Source of the DNA: JAJDXW01 sp965202895
Lineage (GTDB): Bacteria; Pseudomonadota; Gammaproteobacteria; HK1
Direction: 5' to 3'
NCBI GenBank assembly: GCA_965202895.1
Contig: OZ241901.1
Location: 3,906,001 to 3,970,000, forward strand
Length of the DNA stretch: 64,000 nucleotides
Shown here: one piece after another, positions 22,700 through 29,549 of the stretch
How the letters are laid out: every line of letters begins with the position of its first letter
Position numbering within the stretch: position 1 is the stretch's first letter
The notes under the pieces: model-generated
Seen by the model: only the letters and a program-made list of their open reading frames with translations
What the model was told of the DNA's origin: nothing
Databases searched by the model: none
Translations under genes and position numbers: made by a program

Positions 22700-23931
22700 C
22701 GAGCCGCGCGGACTACCTGGCGCAGCTGCAGGCGCTCCTCCCGTCCGGCGCCGCATGGCCCCGCGGTCCGGACACCACCCTCACCCGGCTGCTGGACGCC
22801 CTCGCCGCCGACCTCGCGCGGCTGGACGCCGCCGCCGGCGGCCTCCTCGCCGTCGCGCGACCCGACACCATCGGCCCGCTGCTCGACGACTGGGATCGCG
22901 TCATGGGCCTCCCCGACGCCTGCTCGGCGGGAGCATCCGATGTCGAGGAGCGGCTGCGGGCGCTGCTGTCGCACATCACGATCATGCGCTCCGCCGGGCC
23001 GCGGCGGTACGAGGAGATCGCGCGGCAGCTGGGCTACGCCGCGGCCGTCGTCGAGCACGACGAGTCGGCCGCGGGCCGGCTGCCGGGGCTCGACACCACC
23101 GGCGGCCGGTGGCGGTACGTGTGGTGGCTGCAGGTCCACGTCCAGGGCCGGATCGGGCGCAAGAACGTCCTGAGCGGGGTCGACGCGCCGCTCAGGGAGA
23201 ACCGCAGCGACGCGGAGCTCGAGTGCCGCATCCGGGCCGCCGCGCCCATCCATACCCACCCCGTCATCGAGTGGGTGGAGACCGACCTGATCGTGGCGAC
23301 GAGGACCGATCTCCACCGGGTCGACCCGGCGACGGGCGCCGCGACCCGCCTGCGGGCGCTCGGCACCGCCCTCCCGGCGCGCGGCGCCTCGATGAGCCTG
23401 GGCCGCCGGCTCGTGTACGTGACGAGGGGCGGGGCGGTCCACCAGATCGACCCGGCGACCGGCCGGGTCACACGGCTCGCGGCCGCGCTCACCGGATGGC
23501 CGGCGAGAGTCAGCCGCGTCGGCGGCGCCACCGTGGGGGGCGAGCATCTGATCCTGACGCGCGCCATCACCTCCGCCGAGTCGCACCTCCTCGAGCTGGA
23601 CCCCGCGGCGTGGTCCGTCCGGGATCGCGGCGACGTAGAGACCATCTCGGCCGGCGGCCTCGCCGCGGTCCGGGGGGAGCTGTACACCCTCGATGATGGC
23701 CTCGTGCTCGACTCCTTCGACCCGGTCACGCGGGAGATCCGGCGGCTCCTGGCGTGGAGCAACATCCTGGTGGGCGGCGCCAATATGGTCATGACGGCCT
23801 ACGAAGACCGCCTGTACGTCTGGCCGTACACGGACCTCCCCGGGGCGGTCATCCGGCTCGACGACAGGTCCGTCACCGAAATACCAGCGATCTCAGGCGC
23901 CAGCGCGGCCTGGGTCTGGAGGCACACATGA
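22687..23931 (+). CDS. Mu gp48-like (DUF2313) protein fused to a beta-propeller-like domain
   Basis: 414 residues with a GTG start. Residues 1 to about 195 match gp48/DUF2313 tail proteins (DYLAQLQALLPSGAAWPRGP, DWDRVMGLPDACSAGASDVE, HTHPVIEW). The remaining 215 residues contain at least four spaced repeats of the form L..VDPATG....L (LHRVDPATGAATRL, VHQIDPATGRVTRL, LLELDPAAWSV, LDSFDPVTREIRRL) with the look of a small beta-propeller or NHL/YVTN-type fold. Normal gp48 ends where the repeat part begins. The added domain may act in host binding or baseplate decoration. That is inference. The fibre gene follows with an ATGA overlap. Confidence 0.8.
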   Translation: MADVASRADYLAQLQALLPSGAAWPRGPDTTLTRLLDALAADLARLDAAAGGLLAVARPDTIGPLLDDWDRVMGLPDACSAGASDVEERLRALLSHITIMRSAGPRRYEEIARQLGYAAAVVEHDESAAGRLPGLDTTGGRWRYVWWLQVHVQGRIGRKNVLSGVDAPLRENRSDAELECRIRAAAPIHTHPVIEWVETDLIVATRTDLHRVDPATGAATRLRALGTALPARGASMSLGRRLVYVTRGGAVHQIDPATGRVTRLAAALTGWPARVSRVGGATVGGEHLILTRAITSAESHLLELDPAAWSVRDRGDVETISAGGLAAVRGELYTLDDGLVLDSFDPVTREIRRLLAWSNILVGGANMVMTAYEDRLYVWPYTDLPGAVIRLDDRSVTEIPAISGASAAWVWRHT

Positions 23932-24938
23932 AGCGCACATGGCAGTCCGGGGCGGTCCAGACTATCCCCACAGCCCCGAACCCCGGCAGCGACGGATACC
24001 CGCAAGAGGGGACCGGCACGCTCACGGACCCCGCGACCGTGCCCGGCGCCTACTGGCATCACGCCGTGACCGAGGCGATCGTCACGGTCATCGAGGACGC
24101 CGGCCTCGTGCCGGAGGACTCCACGACGCAGTACCGCGACGCCCTGCGCGCGCTCTACGGGCCGGGCGGCTCGGGGGTGCCGCCCGGGGCGATGATGGAC
24201 TACGGCGGGACGGCGGCCCCGGCCGGGTGGCTGCTCTGCGACGGCCGCGCCGTGAGCCGCAGCACCTACTCGGTGCTCTATCGCGCGATCGGGGACACAT
24301 GGGGCGCCGGAGACGGCTCCACGACATTCAACCTGCCTGACTTTCGGCGGCGGGTCGCCGTCGGCTCGGGCGGCGCCGCGACGGCCGCGCTCGGGAGCAC
24401 CGTCGGGTCCCGGGGCGGGGCGGAGACGGTGACGCTCCAGACGGCGCACATGCCGTCGCACTCGCACGGCGACGGCACGCTCGCGACCGACGCCGAGGCA
24501 GCGCACTCGCACGGCGACGGCACCCTCGCGACCGACGCCGAGGCAGCGCACTCGCACGGCGACGGCACCCTCGCGACCGACGCCGAGGCGGCGCACTCGC
24601 ACGGCGACGGCACGCTCAGCACGGCGAACGCGGGGAGCCACAAGCACACCCTGCCGACCGCGGCCGGCGGTCCCCTCCGTTTAACCGCCCTCACCGAAAC
24701 GCACGTCGCCGGCGGCGTGAACGACGACCCCCCGATGGGATTCGCCGGCACACACTCCCACGACGTGACCGGCCGGACCGGGGACGGCGGCGCACACTCC
24801 CACGACGTGACCGGCCGGACCGAGGACGGCGGCGCACACTCCCACGACGTGACCGGCGCCACCGGCGCCACCGGCGGCAGTAGCCCGCACCCCAACCTCC
24901 CCCCCTCGTTGGTCGTTGCCAAGATCATCAAGACCTAG
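23928..24938 (+). CDS. Tail fibre protein with tail-collar domain and His-rich repeats
   Basis: 336 residues. The N-terminal part (residues 1-85) is an adaptor. Residues about 86-145 are a phage tail-collar domain (PPGAMMDYGGTAAPAGWLLC, TWGAGDGSTTFNLPDFRRR). Two blocks of short repeats follow: 15-residue HSHGDGTLATDAEAA units, then 14-residue HSHDVTGRTGDGGA units, and it ends NLPPSLVVAKIIKT, a common fibre ending. Fibres of this type make the first contact with the host. No tail-fibre assembly chaperone gene follows, unlike Mu S/U. Confidence 0.85.
   Translation: MKRTWQSGAVQTIPTAPNPGSDGYPQEGTGTLTDPATVPGAYWHHAVTEAIVTVIEDAGLVPEDSTTQYRDALRALYGPGGSGVPPGAMMDYGGTAAPAGWLLCDGRAVSRSTYSVLYRAIGDTWGAGDGSTTFNLPDFRRRVAVGSGGAATAALGSTVGSRGGAETVTLQTAHMPSHSHGDGTLATDAEAAHSHGDGTLATDAEAAHSHGDGTLATDAEAAHSHGDGTLSTANAGSHKHTLPTAAGGPLRLTALTETHVAGGVNDDPPMGFAGTHSHDVTGRTGDGGAHSHDVTGRTEDGGAHSHDVTGATGATGGSSPHPNLPPSLVVAKIIKT
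24459..24640 (+). repeat. 45-bp tandem repeats encoding HSHGDGTLATDAEAA
   Basis: Three near-identical 45-base units and a fourth diverged one. A second set of 42-base units (HSHDVTG-type) lies at about 24751-24870. Both place an H-x-H pair at a fixed interval. In T4 gp37 and several spikes such pairs bind iron inside trimeric needles, so metal binding is a reasonable guess. Confidence 0.85.
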
Positions 24939-24947
24939 TGCAGAAAT

Positions 24948-24996
24948 GACACGCGGATCTGGATTCCGCGACAACCGGAATCCAGATCCGCGTGTC
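24948..24996. terminator. Perfect 21-bp inverted repeat after the fibre gene
   Basis: Arms at 24948-24968 and 24976-24996 are exact complements separated by 7 bases. The stem lies 10 bases after the fibre stop and would make a very stable hairpin. There is no T run after it, so it is either a non-canonical terminator, a protein-binding site or a relic of the prophage end. The role is uncertain; the symmetry is plain. Confidence 0.7.
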
Positions 24997-25067
24997 GCGC
25001 TACACTGGTGACGCATATTCGCGCCACCAACCAGCGCCCTTCGGAGATAGATGGAAGACTGCTTGCA

Positions 25068-25327
25068 ATGTCGCGGAACGCACTCGGCAATGACCTCGAC
25101 TCGAAACAGAAGTACGAGGTCCGAACCGCTTTCCTGGATGCTCTGGTGGAACGTCTCGGGAGGGGCGGCGGAAGGGAAGCGGAATAATCGGGCCGACTCG
25201 GCGTACGTCTCATCGTGCGAGGAGCTTGGGGCTTCGTTCAAGGCGGCTGGACAGGACTCTCGGCACTCGCCACTCCGGGACCGCACACCGTCGATCCGAC
25301 GGTCGTCATTCGGAACGTGAAAGCGCT
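25068..25327 (+). pseudogene. Degraded open frame with one in-frame stop, unknown
   Basis: One frame reads MSRNALGNDLDSKQKYEVRT, then AFLDALVERLGRG, then a TAA at 25185-25187, and continues in the same frame with LIVRGAWGFVQGGWTGLSAL and TVVIRNVKALF. Both halves look protein-like, which suggests a small gene broken by a nonsense change. I do not recognise it, and chance is possible. It lies between the prophage and the ATPase fragment. Confidence 0.3.
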
Positions 25328-25820
25328 ATTCACCCGAAGGGCCGACCGCCGTCTTCGTTCCGCCCCCGTGCCGTGTGATACGGGGACGGCAGCGAACCTT
25401 GACCGCCCCGCGGGTGAATGCGTCGTCCGTGGCCTTGCTGCTCCATACGCAAGCCTCTCCCGGCCCGAGGGAGGCGAGCCTCGCGGGAGTCAGTGCATCG
25501 AGAGCGGCGTTCGCCTTCTGGATATGTTTCAGCCAGGCGGGTGAATTGAACTTGTGCAGGATGATCTGCGTGGATAGCTCGATGAGCGAAGTCGGCACGG
25601 ACGGCGGGTCCTGCGACGCCACCAGGATGCTCGTGCCCTTGTGGCGCATCTCGCGTACCACCTCGACCAGTCCCGCAACGAGATCCGGGCTGCCGATGTA
25701 CTTGTGGGCCTCGTCGAAGACGACGAGCTTGTTGAACCGCCTGCCCCGGTAGGTGGTTTCGGCGAACATCTGGAGAAGGACCACGAAGAGCCCCAATGCC
25801 TCGTCCTTGCCGTGAAATTC
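25326..25820 (-). pseudogene. C-terminal fragment of a HerA-like ATPase
   Basis: About 160 residues are readable: FHGKDEALGLFVVLLQMFAE, a Walker B KLVVFDEAHKYIG, then TSILVASQDPPSVPTSLIEL and LGPGEACVWSSKATDDAFT. This is the C-terminal half of a HerA/FtsK-type DNA-translocase ATPase, as found in several defence systems. The Walker A half is absent: a stop codon precedes EFHGKDEA and the sequence beyond about 25820 is unrelated. It is therefore a remnant. With the methylase and HTH remnants upstream on the same strand it suggests one decayed defence operon. Confidence 0.75.
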
Positions 25821-25964
25821 TTAACCCGAGGCACACAAGGACACCGCCCGCGGAATCCATTGCTTTCCGCAGGTTCGGTCGTCAACGCCGTCCATGCGGG
25901 AGGCAAATCGGCTTACGGACTGCCCCGAGTGGTCCGGCGCTTCGCCAACCCGAAAGAGCAAGCG

Positions 25965-26420
25965 TCAGGTCCACAGTACCACATCGGTTCGGCCCCCCGA
26001 GGCCGCGACGATTTCATGCCTTCGGGGTGGGCAGGCGACCGACCATGAGAGTTTTTTTCCATCGACATACGCATGGCAGTCCGCCCGCCCGTCGTCGCGC
26101 AACAGGACAAGGACGGCGCCCGGCCGGTCGGGCGCCTTGAAGTGCAGGGCGATCTCGGCGTCCTGCGTAGGGTAGACGGCCGGCGCCGGCGCGCGCCGCG
26201 TCACAGCCCTGAGGATTCTCTCCGCCTCCGCCTTCATGGCGCCGCTGACTTCGGGGAGATTTTCCTCCGCGATTTCGTCGTCGATCTCCGCCAGCTCCGC
26301 CAAGGCGTCCGCGATCCAACATGGCTCCGGCGGGCGGAAGCGCCGGCACACGTCGCCCGTGCTCGTTCCAACCGATGATCGGGGCATTCGGGTCGCTCTC
26401 CGTTTTCGGTCCATCGTCAC
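25965..26420 (-). CDS. Hypothetical protein in decayed defence region
   Basis: 151 residues. Coherent segments are CWIADALAELAEIDDEIAEE, VSGAMKAEAERILRAV, VYPTQDAEIALHFKAP, VLVLLRDDGRADCHAYVDGK. This looks like an alpha/beta protein that may be intact, but I cannot name a family. The first 30 residues are atypical and a later start is possible. The next 180 bases toward the toxin gene hold only broken frames, so it may itself be a partial gene. Confidence 0.5.
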   Translation of the reverse strand: MTMDRKRRATRMPRSSVGTSTGDVCRRFRPPEPCWIADALAELAEIDDEIAEENLPEVSGAMKAEAERILRAVTRRAPAPAVYPTQDAEIALHFKAPDRPGAVLVLLRDDGRADCHAYVDGKKLSWSVACPPRRHEIVAASGGRTDVVLWT

Positions 26421-26602
26421 ACGTTCAGTATACGGGAGCCCGGGCCGGCTTCAGCTTCGTCGCCACCCGCCGCTCGGGGACGATCAGCCCGCTGGCGGAT
26501 TCGGGCCGAGCTCGATCCGGACCGTCCCGTTGCGCCTCGTCGAACTGATCCAACACGGCCTGCGCGCCGGGATGTAGCGTGTCCCCAGCGGCATCGCCAG
26601 CA

Positions 26603-26980
26603 TCACTTGGGGGTCGGTCGGACCGCTTCCGTATGGAGCGCCAGTTGAATCCGCAACGCATGATCCAGGGCCGCGCTTTCGTCCGACGTCAGGCGCCCGA
26701 TCACAGGGCCGAGCCGGTGCCGGGACACGGTGCGGATCTGGTTGGCGACAGCACGCGACGGCTTGACGAGGCCACTCTCGCGCGAACCGCAACGCGCCTC
26801 GTAGGGCCGCAGATCCCGGTCGGGCAGGTGCGTGACCGGAACCACCTGCACCACGGCGTCGAAACGACACGCCGCGTCGTTCGAGACGACGATGGCTGGC
26901 CTCGTCTTCCGGATCTCCCGCCCCTCGGTCGGGTCGAAGCGCACGCGCACGACGGTCCCGCGCGCAAGTCGCGTTGTCAC
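26603..26980 (-). CDS. MazF/PemK-type endoribonuclease toxin
   Basis: 125 residues with a GTG start overlapping the antitoxin stop (GTGA). RLARGTVVRVRFDPTEGREI, RKTRPAIVVSNDAAC, RESGLVKPSRAVANQIRTVS and HRLGPVIGRL are the core strands of the MazF/PemK fold, with the conserved R(K)TRPA.V.SND signature. MazF toxins cut mRNA at short sites and are neutralised by the paired antitoxin encoded just upstream. No frame damage is visible, unlike the neighbouring genes. Confidence 0.85.
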   Translation of the reverse strand: MTTRLARGTVVRVRFDPTEGREIRKTRPAIVVSNDAACRFDAVVQVVPVTHLPDRDLRPYEARCGSRESGLVKPSRAVANQIRTVSRHRLGPVIGRLTSDESAALDHALRIQLALHTEAVRPTPK

Positions 26981-27210
26981 TCGGGCGCCTCGGCATCCAC
27001 CTGCTCCCATTCCCGGGCGATCCGTTCAGCCTCGGCCGCGTCCTCCCGGTATGCCTGCTCGAGGCGGCGCTCGAGCTCGCGAGCCCGATACGCCTCGATC
27101 GCCTCGCAAACCACGGCGCTGGCGTTGGGAGCCGATCGCAGGTACTGCGCGGTCTCGGCCGGAAGCGACACTGTCAGCCGCGTTCTGGCCGCCGATCTGA
27201 TGGCAGGCAT
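26977..27210 (-). CDS. MazE-like ribbon-helix-helix antitoxin
   Basis: 77 residues (start MPAIRSAARTRLTVSLPAET). The basic beta strand RLTVSLP followed by two helices is a ribbon-helix-helix DNA-binding domain. The C-terminal acidic helix (EDAAEAERIAREWEQVDAEA) is the expected toxin-binding tail. The pair should repress its own promoter. A longer upstream frame exists but lacks domain character. The toxin GTG overlaps the stop, which ties their translation. Confidence 0.8.
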   Translation of the reverse strand: MPAIRSAARTRLTVSLPAETAQYLRSAPNASAVVCEAIEAYRARELERRLEQAYREDAAEAERIAREWEQVDAEAPE

Positions 27211-27299
27211 CGTTCCCTCCGTGCTTCCGTCAACGGGACGGATGCTATGCGTAATTTCAGTATGACGAACGATACCACACGCCTCGGAGATCTCGCCGT

Positions 27300-28171
27300 T
27301 CATGCTCCCGGCTCCGGGTGCTCCTCCCGGAACGCGCGGTAGCGCCGGGCGATCTCCGGCAGGTCGTCGTCCACGATCTTCTCCTTGCGCCGCAGCGTAC
27401 GCGCCACCTCGCTCCCGTTCAGGGTGACGGTCTCGACCTCTTCGACCTCCCGGGTCAGCTCCTCACCCTCGGGGGAGCGTTTGTACAGCGTGTTCCCGCG
27501 CCGATCGAAGCCGACCTTCTCGGCGACCGCCATGAAGATGGGGTAGTCCGCCGGTCCGCCGATGGCTTCGTGCTTGATGACCTCTCCCGGCTTCTTCTTT
27601 CGGCAGGAGGCCAGTCCCCGATCGGCTCGGCATCGACCTGGAACTTCGTGGCCTTCTTCCTGACGAAGAAGAACTCCAACCCGTTGGTCCACAGGCCGTA
27701 CTTGCAGGCTTCGATTTCCTCGAAGAAGGGCTCGATCTCGGCGATGTCCTTCGCGGCCTGTTCGTAGTCCCGCATCTTCACCGCGCCGCGCTTGTTCTGC
27801 TTCGGCTCGGGACGGCAGACCACGACCCGTTGCAGGTTCCCGAGGGTGTGCTCCTCCCTCGAGCCGAAGATCGCGAGGTCCACCCGCCGTCGCCGGCCTC
27901 CGACCGGAGCCGGGAAATCCGGCTCCATATCGTCCACGGAGACCCCGTACTCGTGGAACAGGGCGCGGGCGATCCGCTGGCGCACCTGCTCCCTGGGGGT
28001 TTCCCTGAGCACCTTCGTGCCGGAGATGAAGTCGAGGACGAAACCGTCGCGGACGACGCCCCCTTTCCCCCCGGCTTCGCCTTCCGCAGCCGTCGCGGCG
28101 CCGGCGACGGCGGCCCCCCGGCACCCGCGTTCCTCCGGGTTCCTCGACTTCGCCGCAGATCCTCTGCCCAT
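27300..28171 (-). pseudogene. N-6 DNA methylase with internal deletion (type I-like, defence-associated)
   Basis: The N-terminal domain is readable in one frame: RDGFVLDFISGTKVL, RRRRVDLAIFGSREEHTLGN, EACKYGLWTNGLEFFFVRKK, matching the HsdR-N-like domain found at the front of large methylases. At about 27600 the frame changes and the sequence jumps to a typical C-terminal end: KVGFDRRGNTLYKRSPEGEE and IVDDDLPEIARRYRAFREEH. The SAM-binding core and the NPPF/NPPY catalytic region, several hundred residues, are missing. It cannot be an active methylase. Intact relatives are usually 600-1000 residues. Confidence 0.8.
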
Positions 28172-28358
28172 TGGCCATCTCCTCGGGGAGCCCCCTCGGC
28201 CTCTTCTGCTGCTGCCGTTCGGTCCATCGGCCGGCGTCCCTGCTGCGGAAGCGCTGATGACCGAGGACCTCGAGCGCCGGCAGCTCCTTCCTCCGGGCCG
28301 GAGTGTAGACGGTCTTCCGCGCCACCTTGAGGAGTCGGGCGCTCTCCCGGAGCGTCAT
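28160..28358 (-). pseudogene. Excisionase-type helix-turn-helix protein, probably decayed
   Basis: LMTLRESARLLKVARKTVYT, ARRKELPALEVLGHQRFRSR and DAGRWTERQQQKRPRGLPEE follow the HTH_17/MerR-like small DNA-binding domain pattern (L..EVA..L.VS..TVYR....ELPA...G...RFR..D...W). The frame has no stop before the methylase start and runs on in nonsense, so the end is damaged or the two genes overlap heavily. It lies just upstream of the methylase remnant, the order seen in methylation-linked defence operons. Confidence 0.55.
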
Positions 28359-28518
28359 GAGGTCGTCCGGCGGCAAGGCATGGACCCCGGACCAGGGCTC
28401 CGGGAGGCCCCGGAACCCACCGGAGAATGCCGAACACCGGCGATCGCACATCGTATGCGCCCCTTTACACGACAGGCTTGGTTCGGCAGCTCGGTCGAAA
28501 CGCCACCCGGCTGGCAGG

Positions 28519-28655
28519 GTGATTTCAGGCTGAGAACGAGGCGCGTCTCGGTAGGGAGCGGTGTGTCGGGTTGAGCGGGCGGTCGCACGCGATGCGGGCG
28601 CGACTGCCCTCGGTCGGCGTCCGGGTTCATTTCCGCTGCGGCTTGCGCGCCCGGA
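28519..28655. repeat. Dispersed repeat R5, copy 2
   Basis: Related to 3097-3228 along its full length (GGCTGAGAACGAGGCGCGTC, then GGCGTCCGGGTTCATTTCCG). Same orientation. Bases 28359-28728 contain this repeat and no gene I can support. Confidence 0.75.
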
Positions 28656-28728
28656 TGGGTCAGCTTCTTCTTCCGCGCTTGGCCTCTCGACCACTTGCGC
28701 GATGGCGTGAAAGGGCCCGGGGGCCGCG

Positions 28729-29142
28729 TCAGGCGGCGGGCTTCTTCGCGGCCGGAGGGCCGCCCGCGAGATCGTCGATGATGGGGCATTCCGGGCGCTC
28801 GTCCCCGTGGCAGCGTTCCACGAGCCGGCCGAGCACCTGCCGCATGCTCTCGAGCTCGGCGAGCTTGCGGTCGATCCGCGCGAGATGCTCCTCGGCGACC
28901 CGCTTCACGCCGGCACTCGTGCGGCGCCGGTCTTCGTACAGCGCGAGCAGCGCGCGGCAGTCCTCGATGGTGAATCCGAGCGAGCGGGCCCGGGCGACGA
29001 AGGCCAGCTTGTGGAGGTCCGCGTCCCCGAAGTCGCGGTAGCCGTTCATGCTCCGGGGGGGCCGGACCAGCCCGATGTCCTCGTAGTAGCGGATCGTCTT
29101 CGGCGGCAGTCCGGTCCGTACCGCCGCGTCTCCGATGTTCAT
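28729..29142 (-). CDS. cueR: Copper-responsive MerR family regulator (CueR-like)
   Basis: 137 residues. The MerR DNA-binding domain is complete (MNIGDAAVRTGLPPKTIRYY, GLVRPPRSMNGYRDF), followed by the dimerisation helix. Near the C-terminus CHGDERPECP gives a C-x7-C pair, the metal loop spacing that binds Cu(I) in CueR. It lies divergently upstream of the copper ATPase gene, whose promoter has the overlong spacer used by MerR-type activators. ATG 29142 starts the canonical domain; an upstream in-frame ATG at 29184 adds 14 unrelated residues. Confidence 0.9.
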   Translation of the reverse strand: MNIGDAAVRTGLPPKTIRYYEDIGLVRPPRSMNGYRDFGDADLHKLAFVARARSLGFTIEDCRALLALYEDRRRTSAGVKRVAEEHLARIDRKLAELESMRQVLGRLVERCHGDERPECPIIDDLAGGPPAAKKPAA

Positions 29143-29229
29143 GCCGAGGAGCTCCGATCCCGGACGCCAACCCGCCGCCAGCATAGCCGGTTTCCGCTCG
29201 GATCGCCGGCCCGCGGATGCCGGACCTTT

Positions 29230-29451
29230 TCACGCCGTGGAATCGGTTCGTGCGGGTGAACCCGGTTCGGTCGAATCAGAGCGGCGCCTGGCACGGGCGT
29301 CCTGGGAACGCTTGTGTCCCGCCCGCAAATGGGACGGCAAGACCGCCGATGATCGATGCGGGCGAGGACGCCCGCGTTCCCAGGACGCCCGTTCCCGGCA
29401 AGAGCGATGGACATCGACGTCCGGCCGCGAGTCGGTCGGCGTGAAATGGCC
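29230..29451. repeat. MITE-like repeat R3 (copy 1) carrying a PE1 element inside
   Basis: Begins TTTCACGCCGTGGAATCGG and ends GTCGGCGTGAAA, giving a 10-base terminal inverted repeat (TTTCACGCCG). A shorter copy lies at 39001-39134 and pieces occur at 1756-1840. The middle of this copy is interrupted by the PE1 element at 29299-29385. The 29143-29549 gap holds only this nest and the copA promoter. Confidence 0.7.
29299..29385. repeat. Palindromic dispersed element PE1, copy B
   Basis: GTCCTGGGAACGC at one end and GCGTTCCCAGGAC at the other, 13-base exact inverted repeat. Interior closely matches copies A and C (GCTTGTGTCCCGCCCGCAAA). It interrupts the R3 repeat, so it appears to be the later arrival here. 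Confidence 0.85.
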
Positions 29452-29488
29452 TTGGCGGGACGCCTCGGTCCCGTGGACGCCGGACGCC

Positions 29489-29519
29489 TTGACCCTCCAG
29501 TGACGGGAAGCTCTATCTT
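29489..29519 (+). promoter_or_regulatory. CueR-type copA promoter with 19-bp spacer
   Basis: A -35 box TTGACC (29489-29494) and a -10 box TATCTT (29514-29519) are 19 bases apart, the overlong spacing that only MerR-family activators can use by twisting the DNA. The spacer has an imperfect dyad, CCCTCC facing GGGAAG, resembling the ACCTTCC/GGAAGGT operator of CueR. It lies 30 bases before the copA ATG, and a cueR-like gene is next door. Confidence 0.8.
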
Positions 29520-29549
29520 CCGCCGCGAACGGGGAGTTTCGACCGCACG

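Larger units (their letters stand above)
3699..24996 (+). mobile_element. Defective Mu-like (contractile tail) prophage, structural module only
   Basis: Gene order matches the Mu structural region: portal (C-terminal half), gp7/gpF-type minor head protein, prohead protease/scaffold, major head protein, connectors, DUF2635, sheath, tube, frameshifted tail chaperone, tape measure, gpN, gpP, gp45, PAAR tip, gp46, gp47, gp48 and tail-collar fibre. Most neighbours overlap by 1-4 bases (ATGA, GTGA). No transposase, integrase, repressor, terminase, lysis gene, Mom or tail-fibre chaperone was found. The left edge falls inside the portal gene. The right edge is placed at a perfect 21-bp inverted repeat after the fibre gene and is approximate. 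No flanking direct repeat was recognised. Confidence 0.85.

Noticed and set aside
23928..24938. Tail-collar fibre considered as the target of a diversity-generating retroelement
   Set aside because: No reverse transcriptase or template repeat was found, and the repeats are regular His-rich units, not adenine-variable sites.
26425..26661. Small minus frame (about 78 codons) before the MazF gene
   Set aside because: Protein-like pieces occur in two frames with no continuous domain; it may be decayed coding but no family or start could be supported.
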